Assembly (NCBI RefSeq): GCF_036488675.1
Contig: NZ_CP133152.1
Span: 1-64,000, forward strand
Origin: Sinorhizobium chiapasense
Lineage (GTDB): Bacteria > Pseudomonadota > Alphaproteobacteria > Rhizobiales > Rhizobiaceae
Length of the DNA: 64,000 bases
Direction: 5' to 3'
The notes under the pieces were generated by a model. It did no database searches and had not been told where the DNA came from. It was given only the letters and a program-made list of their open reading frames with translations. Every line of letters begins with the position of its first letter. The stretch's first letter is position 1. A program made the translations under genes and the position numbers. Shown here piece after piece: positions 24,289 to 35,559 of the stretch.

Positions 24289-27200
24289 ATGAGCGGAACC
24301 GGAACCTGGGATTTCTGGGTGGATCGCGGCGGCACCTTCACCGACGTCATCGGCCGCGAGCCCCGGGGCGCGCTCCACGCGCTGAAGGTTCTCTCCGAAA
24401 ATCCCGAGGCTTACCGCGATGCGGCGGTGCACGGCATCAGGCAGCTTCTCAAGCTTCCGGCGGGCGAGGCGATACCGACGGGCCTGATCGGCGAGGTGCG
24501 GATGGGAACGACGGTCGCCACCAACGCGCTTCTCGAGCGCAAGGGCGAGCGGCTGGCGCTGATCACCACGCGCGGTTTCCGCGATGCGCTCAGGATCGGC
24601 TACCAGGAACGCAAGAAGATCTTTGCGACCGAAATCATCAAGCCGGAAGCGCTCTATCAGGATATCGTCGAACTCGACGAGCGCGTGCTTGCCGACGGCA
24701 CGATCGAGCGGCCGCTAAGCGACGATGAAGCGCAGCGCGCGCTCGAAGACCTGAAGGCGAAGGGCTATGGGGCGATCGCGATCGTCTTCATGCACGCCTA
24801 CAGATATCCCGACCACGAAGCGATGGTCGCACGGCTGGCGCGCGAAATCGGTTTCGAACAGGTCTCGGTCAGCCACGAGGTCTCGCCGCTCGTCAAATAT
24901 GTCGGCCGCGGCGACACCACGGTCATCGACGCCTATCTTTCGCCGGTGCTCGGCCGCTACGTGGCGCAGGTCTCAGACGAACTCGACGTCAAGCGCTCCG
25001 GCGCCCGCATCATGTTCATGATGTCGTCCGGCGGGCTCACGGCGGCGGATATGTTCCAGGGCAAGGATGCGATCCTTTCCGGACCGGCCGGCGGCGTCGT
25101 CGGCCTTGCGAGGACGGGCGAGGCGGCCGGCTTCGACCGGATCATCGGCTTCGACATGGGCGGAACCTCGACCGATGTCGCCCATTTCGACGGCGAATAC
25201 GAGCGTGCCTTCGAGACCGAGGTCGCCGGTGTGCGCGTGCGGGCGCCGATGATGCTGATCCATACCGTTGCCGCCGGCGGCGGCTCGATCCTGCATTTCG
25301 ACGGCGAACGCTTCCGCGTCGGGCCGGATTCGGCCGGTGCCAATCCGGGCCCTGCCTGCTACCGCAATGGCGGTCCGCTCGCCGTCACCGACGCCAATGT
25401 CATGCTCGGCAAGCTGATGCCGGAATTCTTTCCGGCGCTGTTCGGACCGGAGCAGAACGAGCGCCTCGACGTCGAGACCGTGCGGGCGCGCTTTGCGGCG
25501 CTCGCGAAGGAGATCGGCGACGGGCGCAGCGCCGAAGAGGTCGCCGACGGCTTCATCCGCATTGCCGTCGCCAACATGGTCGAGGCGATCAAGAAGATTT
25601 CCGTCCAGCGCGGCTACGACGTGACGCGCTATGCGCTGAGCTGCTTCGGCGGCGCCGGCGGCCAGCACGCCTGCCTGGTAGCGGATGCGCTCGGCATGAA
25701 GAGCATTCTCGTCCACCCGATGTCGGGCCTGCTTTCAGCCTACGGCATGGGGCTCGCGGACATCCGCGCGACGCGGCAGAAGGCGTTTGGCGTCGCGCTC
25801 GACGCGGACGCGCCACCGGCGCTGGTAGACCTCGGCCGTGAACTTCAGGCCGAATGCCTTGCCGACCTGAAGGCGCAAGGCATCGCGCCGGATCTCGTGC
25901 GAACGCATCTGCGCGCCCATATCCGCTATGCCGGCACGGACACGGCGCTCGCGGTCGAGGCGCGGTTTCCCGAACACGACGATCCCGCGCGATTGCGCCG
26001 CGAATTCGAACTGATGCACAAACGCCGCTTCGGCTTCATCGCCGAGAACAAGGCGCTGGTGATCGACGCGGTCGAGGTCGAAACCGTCGGCGGCGGAGCG
26101 GCTGAGATGGAGGTGGACGGCCTCGCCGTCGCCTCGGGTACGCCCAACCTCGAACGGCGAACCCGCTTCTATTCGCAGGGCCAGTTCCACGATGCGCCGG
26201 TGGCGCTGCGCTCCGAGATCAGGCCGGGGCAAAGGCTGAGCGGTCCGGCGATCGTCATCGAACCCAACCAGACCATTGTCGTGGAGGACGGCTGGCAGGC
26301 GGAGCTGACGGCGAAGGATCACATCGTGCTGACGCGCATCAAGCCGCTGCCGGAGCGTACCGCCATCGGCACAAAGGCCGATCCGGTGATGCTGGAGATC
26401 TTCAACAACCTCTTCATGTCGATCGCCGAACAGATGGGTGTGACGCTGCAGAACACCGCCTATTCGGTCAACATCAAGGAACGCCTCGACTTTTCCTGCG
26501 CGGTTTTCGACAACAACGGCAATCTCGTCGCCAATGCGCCGCACATGCCGGTGCATCTGGGCTCGATGGATGCCTCCGTCGCGACCGCAATCCGCGAAAA
26601 CCCGGTCATTCATCCGGGCGACGTGTTCCTGATCAATGCGCCCTATAACGGCGGCACCCATCTGCCGGACCTGACGGTGTGCACGCCGGTCTTCGATGAC
26701 GCCGGTCGCGAGATCCGTTTCTGGGTAGCAAGCCGCGGCCACCACGCGGACATCGGCGGCATCTCGCCGGGATCGATGTCGCCGCTTGCGACCAATATCG
26801 AGGAGGAAGGCGTCTACATCGACAACTTCAAGCTCATCGACAGCGGCCGCTTCTGCGAGGAGGAGCTGGAAAAGCTTTTGAATGGCGCGCGCTATCCGGT
26901 GCGCAACATCCTGCAGAACGTCAACGACCTGAAGGCGCAGGTCGCCGCCAACGAGAAGGGTGTCGCGGAACTCAAGAAGATGATCGCCCAGTTCGGTGAA
27001 GACGTGGTCGAGGCCTATATGGGCCACGTGCAGGACAATGCCGCCGAAAGCGTGCGCCGCGTGCTCGATCAGTTGCGCGACGGCGAATTCTCCTACGAAA
27101 TGGACCAGGGTTGCCGGATCGTCGTGAAGATCTCCGTCGATCGCGAAAGCCGAGAGGCGACGGTCGATTTCACCGGCACCTCGGAGCAGCGCTCGGACAA

Positions 27201-27903
27201 TTTCAACGCGCCGGCGCCGGTGACGCGCGCTGCGGTGCTCTATGTCTTCCGGGTGCTGGTCGAGGCCGATATTCCGATGAATGCCGGCTGCCTGCGGCCG
27301 ATCCGCATCGTTATCCCGGAAGGCACGATGCTGACGCCGCGCTATCCGGCGGCGGTCGTCGCCGGCAACGTCGAGGTCAGCCAGGCCGTCACCAATTGCC
27401 TGTTTGGCGCCGTCGAGGCGCAGGCCGCCGCGCAAGGGACGATGAACAATCTCACCTTCGGCAACGCGAACTACCAGTATTACGAGACGATCTGCTCGGG
27501 CGCCCCGGCGGGTCCCGGGTATAACGGTGCCGATGCCGTCCACACCCACATGACCAATTCCCGGCTCACCGACCCCGAAATTCTCGAAACGCGGTTCCCG
27601 GTGGTGCTGGAGGATTTCCACATTCGAGAGGATTCAGGCGGCCGCGGCAAATGGTCGGCCGGCAATGGCACCAGGCGCACCATCCGCGCCCGCGAACGGC
27701 TGGATTTCGCCATCCTCTCGGGTCACCGCCGTGTCGCGCCCTTCGGGTTGAAGGGCGCAGAGCCGGGCGAGCTCGGCCGCAACAGCGTTCGGCGCAACGA
27801 CGGCCGTATCGAGGAGCTGTCGGGTTGCGCCCACACGGTTCTGGAAGCCGGGGAGGCCTTCACCGTCGTTACGCCGACCGGCGGCGGCTATGGAAAGGCG
27901 TGA
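24289..27903 (+). CDS. Fused hydantoinase/5-oxoprolinase (HyuA-HyuB, ATP-dependent)
   Basis: The 1204-residue protein joins an N-terminal HyuA half, beginning [20 protein letters not shown] with the actin-like ATPase phosphate loop and [20 protein letters not shown] (about residue 285), to a C-terminal HyuB half from about residue 695 ([20 protein letters not shown], then [20 protein letters not shown]). This full-length fusion is the form of ATP-dependent 5-oxoprolinases that open 5-oxo-L-proline to glutamate, but related N-methylhydantoinases look alike, so the substrate is uncertain. The frame is open to 24214 through a repeat; I chose the ATG at 24289 after GTGGAGGGG. The LysR gene converges downstream. 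Confidence 0.9.
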   Translation: MSGTGTWDFWVDRGGTFTDVIGREPRGALHALKVLSENPEAYRDAAVHGIRQLLKLPAGEAIPTGLIGEVRMGTTVATNALLERKGERLALITTRGFRDALRIGYQERKKIFATEIIKPEALYQDIVELDERVLADGTIERPLSDDEAQRALEDLKAKGYGAIAIVFMHAYRYPDHEAMVARLAREIGFEQVSVSHEVSPLVKYVGRGDTTVIDAYLSPVLGRYVAQVSDELDVKRSGARIMFMMSSGGLTAADMFQGKDAILSGPAGGVVGLARTGEAAGFDRIIGFDMGGTSTDVAHFDGEYERAFETEVAGVRVRAPMMLIHTVAAGGGSILHFDGERFRVGPDSAGANPGPACYRNGGPLAVTDANVMLGKLMPEFFPALFGPEQNERLDVETVRARFAALAKEIGDGRSAEEVADGFIRIAVANMVEAIKKISVQRGYDVTRYALSCFGGAGGQHACLVADALGMKSILVHPMSGLLSAYGMGLADIRATRQKAFGVALDADAPPALVDLGRELQAECLADLKAQGIAPDLVRTHLRAHIRYAGTDTALAVEARFPEHDDPARLRREFELMHKRRFGFIAENKALVIDAVEVETVGGGAAEMEVDGLAVASGTPNLERRTRFYSQGQFHDAPVALRSEIRPGQRLSGPAIVIEPNQTIVVEDGWQAELTAKDHIVLTRIKPLPERTAIGTKADPVMLEIFNNLFMSIAEQMGVTLQNTAYSVNIKERLDFSCAVFDNNGNLVANAPHMPVHLGSMDASVATAIRENPVIHPGDVFLINAPYNGGTHLPDLTVCTPVFDDAGREIRFWVASRGHHADIGGISPGSMSPLATNIEEEGVYIDNFKLIDSGRFCEEELEKLLNGARYPVRNILQNVNDLKAQVAANEKGVAELKKMIAQFGEDVVEAYMGHVQDNAAESVRRVLDQLRDGEFSYEMDQGCRIVVKISVDRESREATVDFTGTSEQRSDNFNAPAPVTRAAVLYVFRVLVEADIPMNAGCLRPIRIVIPEGTMLTPRYPAAVVAGNVEVSQAVTNCLFGAVEAQAAAQGTMNNLTFGNANYQYYETICSGAPAGPGYNGADAVHTHMTNSRLTDPEILETRFPVVLEDFHIREDSGGRGKWSAGNGTRRTIRARERLDFAILSGHRRVAPFGLKGAEPGELGRNSVRRNDGRIEELSGCAHTVLEAGEAFTVVTPTGGGYGKA

Positions 27904-27934
27904 GGCGACTTGCCTTGCCTGCCCCTACTCTTCT

Positions 27935-28840
27935 TCAGGGAGCGGCATTCACGCCTGCGCGGCGCCGAAGGCGGTCGGCTGCGAAATCGACAAACGCACG
28001 CACCCGGGCGGAGACCATGCGCCCCTCCGCGTGCACGATGTGGATCGGCACCGGCTCGCGCTCGTAGTCGGCAAGCACCACCTTGAGCCGGCCGGCCTCT
28101 ATCTCCGGCGCCACCTGGTACGACTGAAAGCGCGACAGTCCCCAACCGGCGACCGCGGCAGAAATGGCCGCGTCATTGGTGTTGACGATGAGGCGGGCGC
28201 TGATCGGAACGCGAATGCTGTTGTCACGGCCGAAGAGCCATTCGGAATGGCCGAAAAGACCCTCCCGGCCGATCATGCGGTGATGAGCAAGATCCTGCAG
28301 TTCGGTCGGCTCGCCGAAGCGGGCGAAATAATCCGGCGAGCCGCAGAGGACCTGCCTGACCGAACCGATGCGGCGAGCGATGAGGCCCGAGGCGGGAAGC
28401 GCCGCGATACGCACGGCGACATCCAACCCTTCCTCGACCAGGTTGGTCACCCGGTCGACGAAGACGGTCTTCACGTGCATGGCGGGATAGCGATCGAGAA
28501 AATCGAGAACGACGGGGAGCACGTGGATGCGCCCGAAAAGGGCTGGCGCCGTCACCGTGAGCAACCCCGCCGGGTGCGTGAAGCTGCCCGCCGCATTGGC
28601 CTCCGCCTCGGCAATCTCCGCCAGAATACGCCGGCAATCGGCCGCGTAGCCTTCGCCGGCCGCCGTCAGCTTCAGCGAGCGGGTCGTGCGGACAAGCAGC
28701 CGCGTGCCGATCATCTCCTCCAGCCTCGCAATCGCCCGCGTCACCGACGGCGGGCTTATGTGCAGCATCTTGGCGGCCGGCGCAAACCCGCCGCTTTCCA
28801 CCACCTGCACGAAGATCCGCATTGCCTGCCAGCGATCCAT
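27935..28840 (-). CDS. LysR-family transcriptional regulator
   Basis: The 301-residue product has the LysR N-terminal winged helix (MRIFVQVVESGGFAPAAKML, then SPPSVTRAIARLEEMIGTRL, residues 7-46) and a C-terminal co-inducer domain with LTVTAPALFGRIHVLPVVLD and GLDVAVRIAALPASGLIARR, the pattern of the large group exemplified by DmlR/PgrR. The start could be M1 or M7. It is divergent from the glutathione S-transferase gene (223-bp gap) and is likely to regulate it together with the PPOX gene, by the usual LysR arrangement. Confidence 0.9.
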   Translation of the reverse strand: MDRWQAMRIFVQVVESGGFAPAAKMLHISPPSVTRAIARLEEMIGTRLLVRTTRSLKLTAAGEGYAADCRRILAEIAEAEANAAGSFTHPAGLLTVTAPALFGRIHVLPVVLDFLDRYPAMHVKTVFVDRVTNLVEEGLDVAVRIAALPASGLIARRIGSVRQVLCGSPDYFARFGEPTELQDLAHHRMIGREGLFGHSEWLFGRDNSIRVPISARLIVNTNDAAISAAVAGWGLSRFQSYQVAPEIEAGRLKVVLADYEREPVPIHIVHAEGRMVSARVRAFVDFAADRLRRRAGVNAAP

Positions 28841-28927
28841 CGCCTTCCCGCTTCGCGCATTATTGCGCCCACTGAAATGGTCTAGTGTTTTCAGGGACGC
28901 TTATCAACTTCGTGTTTAACAATCATC

Positions 28928-29033
28928 CTGCTGCTTGGTTCCTCAAATCGGAATCGATTTGAGGACAAATCATGCAGCGATTCAAAGTGCTACAGCGACC
29001 TTTGCGCGTCTCGAAAGACGCGCGGCGCTGTAG
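28928..29033. repeat. RIME-like palindromic mosaic repeat
   Basis: Hairpin CCTCAAATCG/CGATTTGAGG followed by the module CATGCAGCGATTCAAAGTGC...GACGCGCGGCGCTGTAG. It fills half of the LysR-GST intergenic region, so it may sit within the promoter region. Confidence 0.85.
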
Positions 29034-29063
29034 TTCCGTCCTTATTTTCTCCGCGAGGCAGAC

Positions 29064-29675
29064 ATGAAGCTCTACCATCACCCGCTGTCCGGCCATGCGC
29101 ATCGCGCCCGGCTCTTTCTCTCGCTGATCGGGATCGAGCACGAGCTTGTGCTCGTCGATCTCGCCAAGAAGGAGCACAAGGAGCCGCAGTTCCTCGCGCT
29201 CAACCCGTTCGGCCAGGTTCCGGTGCTTGAAGACGGCGGTACCATCATCTCGGATTCCAACGCCATCCTCGTCTATCTCGCGAAGAAGACGGGACGTACG
29301 GAGTGGCTGCCCGAAGACCCCGAGGGTGCGGCCGCCGTTCAGCGCTGGCTTTCGGTCGCCGCCGGCCAGATCGCCCATGGCCCGGCGCAGGCGCGCCTCA
29401 TCAACGTCTTCAAGGCGCCCTATCGGCCGGAAGAGGTCATTCCCCGCGCTCATGCGATCCTGACGCTGATCGAGGCGACGCTTGCGGGCCGGAGCTGGAT
29501 TGCTGCCGGCCGGCCGACCATCGCCGATGTCGCGCTTTACAGCTACGTGGCGCGTGCGCCGGAAGGCGACGTGGATCTTCAGCCCTATCCTGGTATCCGC
29601 GCCTGGCTCGCACGCATCGAGGCGCTGCCGGGCTTTGTCGATTTCCAGAAGACGCCTGTCGGTCTGGCAGCCTAA
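29064..29675 (+). CDS. Glutathione S-transferase
   Basis: The 203-residue protein has a thioredoxin-like N-terminal domain ([20 protein letters not shown], then [20 protein letters not shown] with the cis-Pro and Ser of the glutathione site, about residues 46-66) and an all-alpha C-terminal domain with [20 protein letters not shown], the conserved N-capping box and hydrophobic staple. Such enzymes conjugate glutathione to electrophiles or act as reductases; the substrate is unknown. The stop codon lies inside a palindromic repeat and terminator. The PPOX-fold gene follows 100 bp later, and the LysR gene is divergent. Confidence 0.92.
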   Translation: MKLYHHPLSGHAHRARLFLSLIGIEHELVLVDLAKKEHKEPQFLALNPFGQVPVLEDGGTIISDSNAILVYLAKKTGRTEWLPEDPEGAAAVQRWLSVAAGQIAHGPAQARLINVFKAPYRPEEVIPRAHAILTLIEATLAGRSWIAAGRPTIADVALYSYVARAPEGDVDLQPYPGIRAWLARIEALPGFVDFQKTPVGLAA

Positions 29676-29711
29676 AGCGCGTTGTGACGCGCTTTAGGTC
29701 TTTGTTTTTGT
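29671..29711 (+). terminator. Rho-independent terminator after the GST gene
   Basis: Perfect 12-bp stem CCTAAAGCGCGT/ACGCGCTTTAGG with a TGTG loop, followed by TCTTTGTTTTT. It includes the GST stop codon. Confidence 0.65.
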
Positions 29712-29756
29712 GCATGTCTTTGTCCCAAAACCGTTGCGCACTTTTGGGCGACATGC
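29671..29756. repeat. Rhizobial double-hairpin intergenic repeat
   Basis: The AAAGCGCG hairpin is followed by a second hairpin GCATGTC...CCCAAAA...TTTTGGG...GACATGC (29712-29756). I recognise this combination as a recurrent intergenic element in Rhizobium and Sinorhizobium genomes, from memory only. Confidence 0.7.
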
Positions 29757-29774
29757 GCCAAGGAGGCACAAGTC

Positions 29775-30719
29775 ATGGACGGTCCCCTCGATCATTCGCC
29801 CTGGCATGCGGGCGAGCTTGCGCTGCAGACGCGGTTCGGTGTGGAAGCGCGGATGGACGAGATCGGTCGCCGGGTTCTGCGCGACCATCTGATCGCCCAG
29901 CATCGCGAATTCTACCCCCTCCTGCCGATGGTGGTGCTGGGGGCAGTCGACCAGGACGGCGAGGTGTGGGCGACGCTCCGGGCCGGGCGTCCCGGCTTCC
30001 TCCATGCGCCGGACGCTCACCGGCTCACTGTCGAGCTCGCCAGAGAGCCGGTGGACCCCGCCGAGGCGGGCATGGAGGATGGCGCCTCGCTCGCCCTCCT
30101 CGGCATCGACCTCGCCACGCGCCGCCGTAACCGGCTGAACGGCATCCTTAGCCGACACCCGCAAGGATTCGATTTGAGCGTCGGCCAGAGCTTCGGCAAT
30201 TGCCCGAAATACATCCAGCTTCGCCAGGTGCAGTTCGTCCGCGATCCGTCGGGGTCGCCGGCGGTGCCCCCCACCTGGAGCTCTGAGCTCGACGCACCCG
30301 CCCGCGCCCTGATCCGGCAAGCGGACACCTTCTTCGTCGCCACCTATGCGGACCTTCCCGCCGGCCGGCAGGTGGACGTTTCCCATCGCGGCGGCCGGGC
30401 AGGTTTCGTGCATGTCGGCGAAGACGGCTGGCTGACGATCCCGGATTTCGTCGGCAATCGCTTCTTCAACACGCTCGGCAATATCGCCCTTAATCCGCAT
30501 GCCGGGCTCGTCTTTCCGGACTTCTCGACGGGCGGCCTGCTGCAGATGACCGGCGCGGCCGAGCTCCTGTTCGATCCCCCCGCTGGCAAGCCTCTCGAAG
30601 GGGCGGAGCGCTACTGGCGGTTCCGTCCGCGCCGTATCGTCTGGCGCCCGGACGCGCTGCCGATCCGCTACGATTTTGCCGAATGGTCGCCCTTCGCGCT
30701 CGCCACCGGCACCTGGTAG
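29775..30719 (+). CDS. Pyridoxamine 5'-phosphate oxidase-fold (PPOX) flavin protein
   Basis: The 314-residue protein has the split-barrel flavin-binding pattern twice. The first half (QHREFYPLLPMVVLGAVDQD, then WATLRAGRPGFLHAPDAHRL) and the second half (RQADTFFVATYADLPAGRQV, then GFVHVGEDGWLTIPDFVGNR FFNTLGNIA, which is the core of the family) each match PPOX beta-barrels, with SFGNCPKYIQLR linking them. Members bind FMN or F420-like cofactors; the reaction is not known. AAGGAGG lies before the ATG. Its position right after the GST gene and opposite LysR suggests a small detoxification operon, by inference. Confidence 0.85.
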   Translation: MDGPLDHSPWHAGELALQTRFGVEARMDEIGRRVLRDHLIAQHREFYPLLPMVVLGAVDQDGEVWATLRAGRPGFLHAPDAHRLTVELAREPVDPAEAGMEDGASLALLGIDLATRRRNRLNGILSRHPQGFDLSVGQSFGNCPKYIQLRQVQFVRDPSGSPAVPPTWSSELDAPARALIRQADTFFVATYADLPAGRQVDVSHRGGRAGFVHVGEDGWLTIPDFVGNRFFNTLGNIALNPHAGLVFPDFSTGGLLQMTGAAELLFDPPAGKPLEGAERYWRFRPRRIVWRPDALPIRYDFAEWSPFALATGTW

Positions 30720-30820
30720 GGTGTCGGCGGGCTCGAAGTCGTGGGTGATCGTCGCCGCTCGACAGTCCGGTGGCCCGAGGCCAGCGCAGCTCAGATGCGC
30801 GCTTTTCTGGCAAGTCGCGG

Positions 30821-31873
30821 TCAGGCGATGACGCGCAAGCCCGGCTCGCCTTCCTCGACCGCGCCGATGATGCGCGCTGCGGGATAGCCTGCGGCGATGA
30901 TCTCTTCGATGAGCGCATCCGCCCGATCCGCGCGGCATGACACAAGGAGACCGCCGGAGGTCTGGGGGTCGGTGAGGATGTGGCGCCGCCATGCCGGAAG
31001 ATCGTCCGGCAGAACGACGGCCGTGCCATAACTTGCCCAGTTCCGGTGCGATGCGCCGGTGACGAAGCCTTGCTCTGCGAGTTCGGTACACCGGGAGAAG
31101 AGCGCAATGGCGTCCGCGTCGATCGCAATCCGCTTGTTCGACCCTCGCGCCATCTCGAGCGCGTGGCCGAGGATGCCGAAGCCGGTGACGTCGGTGACGG
31201 CGTGAACGTGCGAATGGTTGCCGATTTCGGCGCCGACACGGTTCAGGAGCGTCGTCGACTCGATGAGTTCGGCATAGGCATCGGCTGGCAGCGCGCCCTT
31301 CTTGAAGGCGGCCGAGTAGATCCCGACACCCAGCGCCTTCGTCAGGATCAGTGCATCCCCGGCCCGTGCGCCGCTGTTGCGCCGAATATTGGCGGTCGAG
31401 CCGGTGCCGATCACAGCCAGGCCATAGATTGGCTCCGGGGAATCGATCGAGTGGCCGCCGGCGACCGGAATGCCGGCCTCGGCGCAGATGGCGCTGCCGC
31501 CCTTCAGGATTTCCCGCACCATTTCGGCCGGCATCTTGTCGATCGGCATGCCGAGGATGGCGAGCGCCATGATCGGCTTTCCGCCCATGGCATAGACGTC
31601 GGAGATGGCGTTGGTCGCGGCGATCCGGCCGAAGTCGAAGGGGTCGTCGACCATAGGCATGAAAAAATCGGTGGTCGCGATCACGCAGGTCTCGTCGTCG
31701 AACTGCCACACGGCGGCATCGTCCCCGGTCTCGGTGCCGACGATGAGCCGTGAGAACGGGCTGCCTGCAGGCTGATCGGCAAGCAATTGCTGCAGGACCG
31801 ATGGCGCCAGTTTGCAGCCGCAGCCGCCGCCATGGGCAAGCGCGGTCAAGCGCGGCAAAGTCGTGGTATCCAT
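30821..31873 (-). CDS. selD: Selenide, water dikinase (selenophosphate synthetase) SelD
   Basis: SelD makes selenophosphate from selenide and ATP, the selenium donor for SelA. The 350-residue protein has the N-terminal HGGGCGCK motif with Cys18 (catalytic position, Cys not Sec) and Lys21, followed by [40 protein letters not shown] and [12 protein letters not shown], all of the AIR synthase/PurM superfamily. C-terminal: [22 protein letters not shown] precedes the ATG. It is on the opposite strand from the fdo-sel operon and 586 bp from fdoG, so it is separately transcribed but belongs to the same system. Confidence 0.96.
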   Translation of the reverse strand: MDTTTLPRLTALAHGGGCGCKLAPSVLQQLLADQPAGSPFSRLIVGTETGDDAAVWQFDDETCVIATTDFFMPMVDDPFDFGRIAATNAISDVYAMGGKPIMALAILGMPIDKMPAEMVREILKGGSAICAEAGIPVAGGHSIDSPEPIYGLAVIGTGSTANIRRNSGARAGDALILTKALGVGIYSAAFKKGALPADAYAELIESTTLLNRVGAEIGNHSHVHAVTDVTGFGILGHALEMARGSNKRIAIDADAIALFSRCTELAEQGFVTGASHRNWASYGTAVVLPDDLPAWRRHILTDPQTSGGLLVSCRADRADALIEEIIAAGYPAARIIGAVEEGEPGLRVIA

Positions 31874-31940
31874 GGTTGCCTCCCAATGTTTGGTATGGAC
31901 CGCGCATGACGCGGCGCGACGGCATGAAAAATCACGTTGT

Positions 31941-31995
31941 AATTCAAAGTGCTATAGCGCCCTTCGCGCGCCTGATCGGACGCACGGCGCTGTAG
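31941..31995. repeat. RIME-like single-module repeat
   Basis: AATTCAAAGTGCTATAGCGC...GGACGCACGGCGCTGTAG, the second module of the larger mosaic repeats, without the first hairpin. Confidence 0.75.
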
Positions 31996-32329
31996 GCCGG
32001 ATGAAGATTTCGCGAAAACCGGGAAACGCGTCGTGCGCGGACCGGCATGGCCGGCCGCTTCTGCGGCGCCACATGGAGACAGCCAGTGCCCAATGCCCCG
32101 AACCTCGGGAGCGGCGTGCAAGCCCATAGTGTTATTATGGTTGAACCGGGTGAGAGCGTCAATTTGCGAGGTAACAGTCGCCAGCAACGGTCAAATCGGA
32201 TCACGGAGATGTGAGAGAAAACGCTCGAACATCGATGCGGTCCGATTGTGTTCGCCGCCCATAATACACGCTCGTGTCAATTTAGATGTAAGTTGAATAT
32301 CATGTTCACGATTTATAGTTCTTATCGAT

Positions 32330-32357
32330 TTGACAACAGGATAGGGAGGTTTAAGAT
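32330..32357 (+). promoter_or_regulatory. Possible sigma-70 promoter of the fdo-sel operon
   Basis: TTGACA at 32330-32335, a 16-bp spacer and TAAGAT at 32352-32357, about 100 bp before fdoG, in the AT-rich part of the gap. Only the -35 box is a perfect match. Confidence 0.4.
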
Positions 32358-32459
32358 TTAAACTTGTAACGCCGGTTTTACGTCTTTGTCGTCAAGGGCG
32401 GACCCAGCTTCTCCGGCTTGCCCTCGTCGGCAGGGCCGGTTTCAGGGAGGTATCATGTT

Positions 32460-35400
32460 ATGAACGTGGAACTCTCGCGGCGCCAATTTCTGGGTGCCGT
32501 CGGTGCCGGAGCGGCGGCTACGGCGCTCGGATCTCTGGGCTTCGGTGAAATCGAGGCCGCGCATGCCGCAGCGATCCGCCCCTTCAAGCTCGTGAGCACG
32601 ACTGAAACTCGCAACACCTGTCCCTACTGTTCCGTCGCCTGCGGCGTCATCATGTATTCGAAGGGCGACCGGACGAAGGGCGAGCGGGCGGAAATCATGC
32701 ATATCGAGGGTGACACCGATCACCCGACCAATCGCGGTACGCTCTGTCCGAAGGGCGCGGCCTTGCTCGGCTTCGTCAATTCCGAAACGCGGCTGAAATA
32801 TCCGATGATCCGGAAACCCGGTTCGGACAAGTTCGAACGGGTCGGCTGGGATGAGGCGCTTGACCGGATCGTCCGGCTGATGAAGGACGACCGCGACGCC
32901 AATTTCGTCGAGAGGAACGAGGCCGGCGTGCCGGTGAACCGGTGGATAACGACCGGCTTCCTCGCAGCCTCGGCGACGACGAACGAAACCGCATGGGAGA
33001 CCTACAAGGTCGTCCGCAGTGCCGGGATGCTGGTCTTCGATAACCAAGCGCGTGTCTGACACGGCCCCACGGTAGCCAGTTTGGCTCCAACATTCGGCCG
33101 CGGCGCAATGACCAACTCCTGGACGGACATCAAGAACACCGACCTCGTGATCATCATGGGCGGCAATGCTGCCGAAGCGCATCCGTGCGGCTTCAAATGG
33201 GTGACCGAGGCGAAGGCCAATCGCGGCGCGAAGCTGATCGTCGTCGATCCGCGCTTCACCCGCTCGGCGTCGGTGGCCGATTTCTATGCGCCGATCCGCC
33301 AGGGCACGGACATCGCCTTCCTGCTTGGCGTGATCAACTACTGCATGCAGAACGACAAGGTGCAGTGGGACTATGTCAAGGCGTTCACTAATGCCAGCTA
33401 CATCGTCAAGGACGGCTTCGCCTTCAATGATGGCCTGTTCACCGGCTATGACGAGGCCAAGCGCGATTACGACAAGTCGACCTGGGACTATGTGATCGGC
33501 CCCGACGGCTATGCGACGGTGGACGACACATTGGCGAACCCGCGCTGCGTATGGAACCTCCTGAAGGCGCATGTCGCTCCCTACACGCCCGAAATGGTCG
33601 AGCGCATTTGCGGCACGCCTAAGGACAAGTTCCTGAAGGTCGCCGAAATGGTCTCGGAGTGCTCGTCGCCGACCAAGGTGATGACCTCGATGTATGCGCT
33701 CGGCTGGACGCAGCATTCGAAGGGCTCGCAGAACATTCGCGCCATGGCGATGCTGCAGCTCATCCTCGGCAATATCGGCTTGCGCGGCGGCGGCATGAAT
33801 GCACTGCGCGGCCATTCGAACATCCAGGGCCTCACTGATGTCGGGCTGATGTCGAACCTGCTGCCGGGTTACCTGACACTGCCGACAGACAAGGAGGTCG
33901 ATCTCGAGACCTATATGTCGACGCGGGGCTTCAAGCCGCTCCGGCCGAACCAGATGAGCTACTGGCAGAACTACCGGAAGTTCTTCGTCAGCTTCCAGAA
34001 GGCGATGTGGGGCACGGCGGCGACGCCGCAAAACAATTTCGCCTATGATTGGCTGCCGAAGCTCGATGTTGCCGGCTACGACCTGCTGCGCGCCCTCGAG
34101 CTCATGAACCAGGGCAAGATGACCGGATATTTCTGCCAGGGCTTCAACCCGCTGCTGGCGGCCCCGAACCGCAAGAAGGTGACGGACGCGCTGTCGAAGC
34201 TTAAGTTCCTCGTCACCATGGATCCGCTCGATACCGAGACGGCGCGTTTCTGGGAGAACCACGGCGAGTTCAACGATGTCGATCCTTCGCAGATCCAGAC
34301 GGAGGTCATCCAGTTGCCCTCCACCTGCTTTGCCGAGGACGAGGGGTCGCTCACCAATTCCAGCCGCTGGCTGCAGTGGCATTGGCCGGGCGGCTCGCCT
34401 CCGGGCGAGGCGATGACCGACAACTGGATCATGGCCCAGATCCACGTGCGGCTGAAGGAACTCTACCGCAAGGAGGGCGGAAAGTTCCCGGATCCGATCG
34501 TCAATCTCGACTGGGCCTATGCCGATCCGAATGAACCGACGGCCGAAGAGCTGGCCAAGGAGATCAACGGCAAGGCACTTTCCACCGTCTACGATACCGC
34601 CGACCCGGCAAAGGTGTTGGCGGAGGCGGGCAAGCTGGTGCCCGGTTTCGCGGCGCTGCGCGACGACGGCTCGACCTCGAGCGCGTGCTGGATCTATTCC
34701 GGCTGCTTCAACGAGAACGGCAACAACATGGCCCGGCGCGACACGTCCGACCCGGATGAGACCGGTGCCTATTCCAAATGGGCGTTCTCCTGGCCGGTCA
34801 ACCGCCGCATCCTCTATAACAGAGCCTCGGCGGACGTGAACGGCAAGGCATGGGATCCGAGCCGCAAGCTGATCGAATGGGACGGCGCGAAATGGGCGGG
34901 CTACGACATACCCGATATCGCGCCGACGGCGAAGCCCACGGATGTCGGGCCGTTCATCATGAACCCGGAAGGCGTCTCGCGGCTTTTCACCAGAGGCATG
35001 ATGCGCGACGGGCCGTTCCCGACGCACTACGAGCCGTTTGAATCCCCGCTCGGCAATCTTGTCGCACCGAATGTGCGCGGCAATCCGGCGGCGCGGGTTT
35101 TCAAGGGCGATCTCGAGCAGTTTGCCGAACCCGCCTCGGAAGAGTTCCCCTATGCGGCGACGTCCTACCGCCTGACGGAGCACTTCCACTACTGGACCAA
35201 GCACGTCCACGTGAACGCCGTGCTGCAGCCGGAGTTCTTCGTCGAGATCTCGGAGGAGCTGGCGGCGGAGAAAGGCATCACCAGGGGCGGCTGGGTGCAT
35301 GTCTGGTCCAAACGGGGTTCGATCGAGGCCAAGGCCGTCGTGACCAAGCGGATCAAACCGCTGATCTGCGACGGCAAGCCGGTCCACGTGGTGGGCATCC

Positions 35401-35546
35401 CGTTGCATTGGGGCTTTACCGGCGCGGCCAGGAAGGGCTTCGGCCCGAACTCGCTGACGCCGTTCGTCGGCGACGCCAACATCGAGACGCCGGAATACAA
35501 GGCGTTCCTGGTCAATATCGAGCCCATTGCCGGGCCGGTGGCTTGA
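32460..35546 (+). CDS. fdoG: Selenocysteine-containing formate dehydrogenase major (catalytic) subunit
   Basis: FdoG is the molybdopterin, selenocysteine and 4Fe-4S subunit that oxidises formate on the periplasmic face. Reading the in-frame TGA at 33057-33059 as selenocysteine gives one 1028-residue protein; without it the gene would look broken. Seen: a Tat signal ([20 protein letters not shown]), the iron-sulfur Cys set C54, C57, C61 and C96, then NQARV-Sec200[19 protein letters not shown], the same context as E. coli FdnG/FdoG Sec196. A SECIS hairpin follows the TGA at the right distance. The ATG at 32460 follows CAGGGAGG. The order fdoG-fdoH-fdoI-fdhE is the standard one. Confidence 0.95.
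33057..33100 (+). promoter_or_regulatory. Selenocysteine UGA codon and bacterial SECIS element
   Basis: The TGA at 33057 is followed by a lower stem CGGCC/GGCCG (33062-33066 with 33096-33100) and an upper hairpin: GG, bulged T at 33073, AGCCA, loop GTT at 33079-33081, TGGCT, CC. The bulged U and the GU in the loop are the elements known to bind E. coli SelB, and the layout matches that of E. coli fdnG. Confidence 0.88.
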
Positions 35547-35559
35547 GGAGGCTAGAACC

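Larger units (their letters stand above)
31874..32459. other. selD-fdoG divergent regulatory region
   Basis: About 586 bases without a gene. The selD side holds the repeat at 31941. The right half becomes AT-rich before fdoG (for example ATGATT-like and TTTAAGATTTAAAC runs). No FNR/FixK-type TTGAT-N4-ATCAA box was seen by eye. Confidence 0.5.

Noticed and set aside
25735..27621. Long minus-strand open frame (628 codons) opposite the oxoprolinase gene
   Set aside because: His/Arg-rich shadow frame with no recognisable motif; opposite strand is clearly coding.
31874..32459. FNR/FixK anaerobic control site for the fdo operon
   Set aside because: No TTGAT-N4-ATCAA match was found by eye in the gap.
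33057..33059. Premature stop or frameshift in fdoG
   Set aside because: The codon aligns with the known Sec position, a SECIS hairpin follows, and all sel genes are adjacent.
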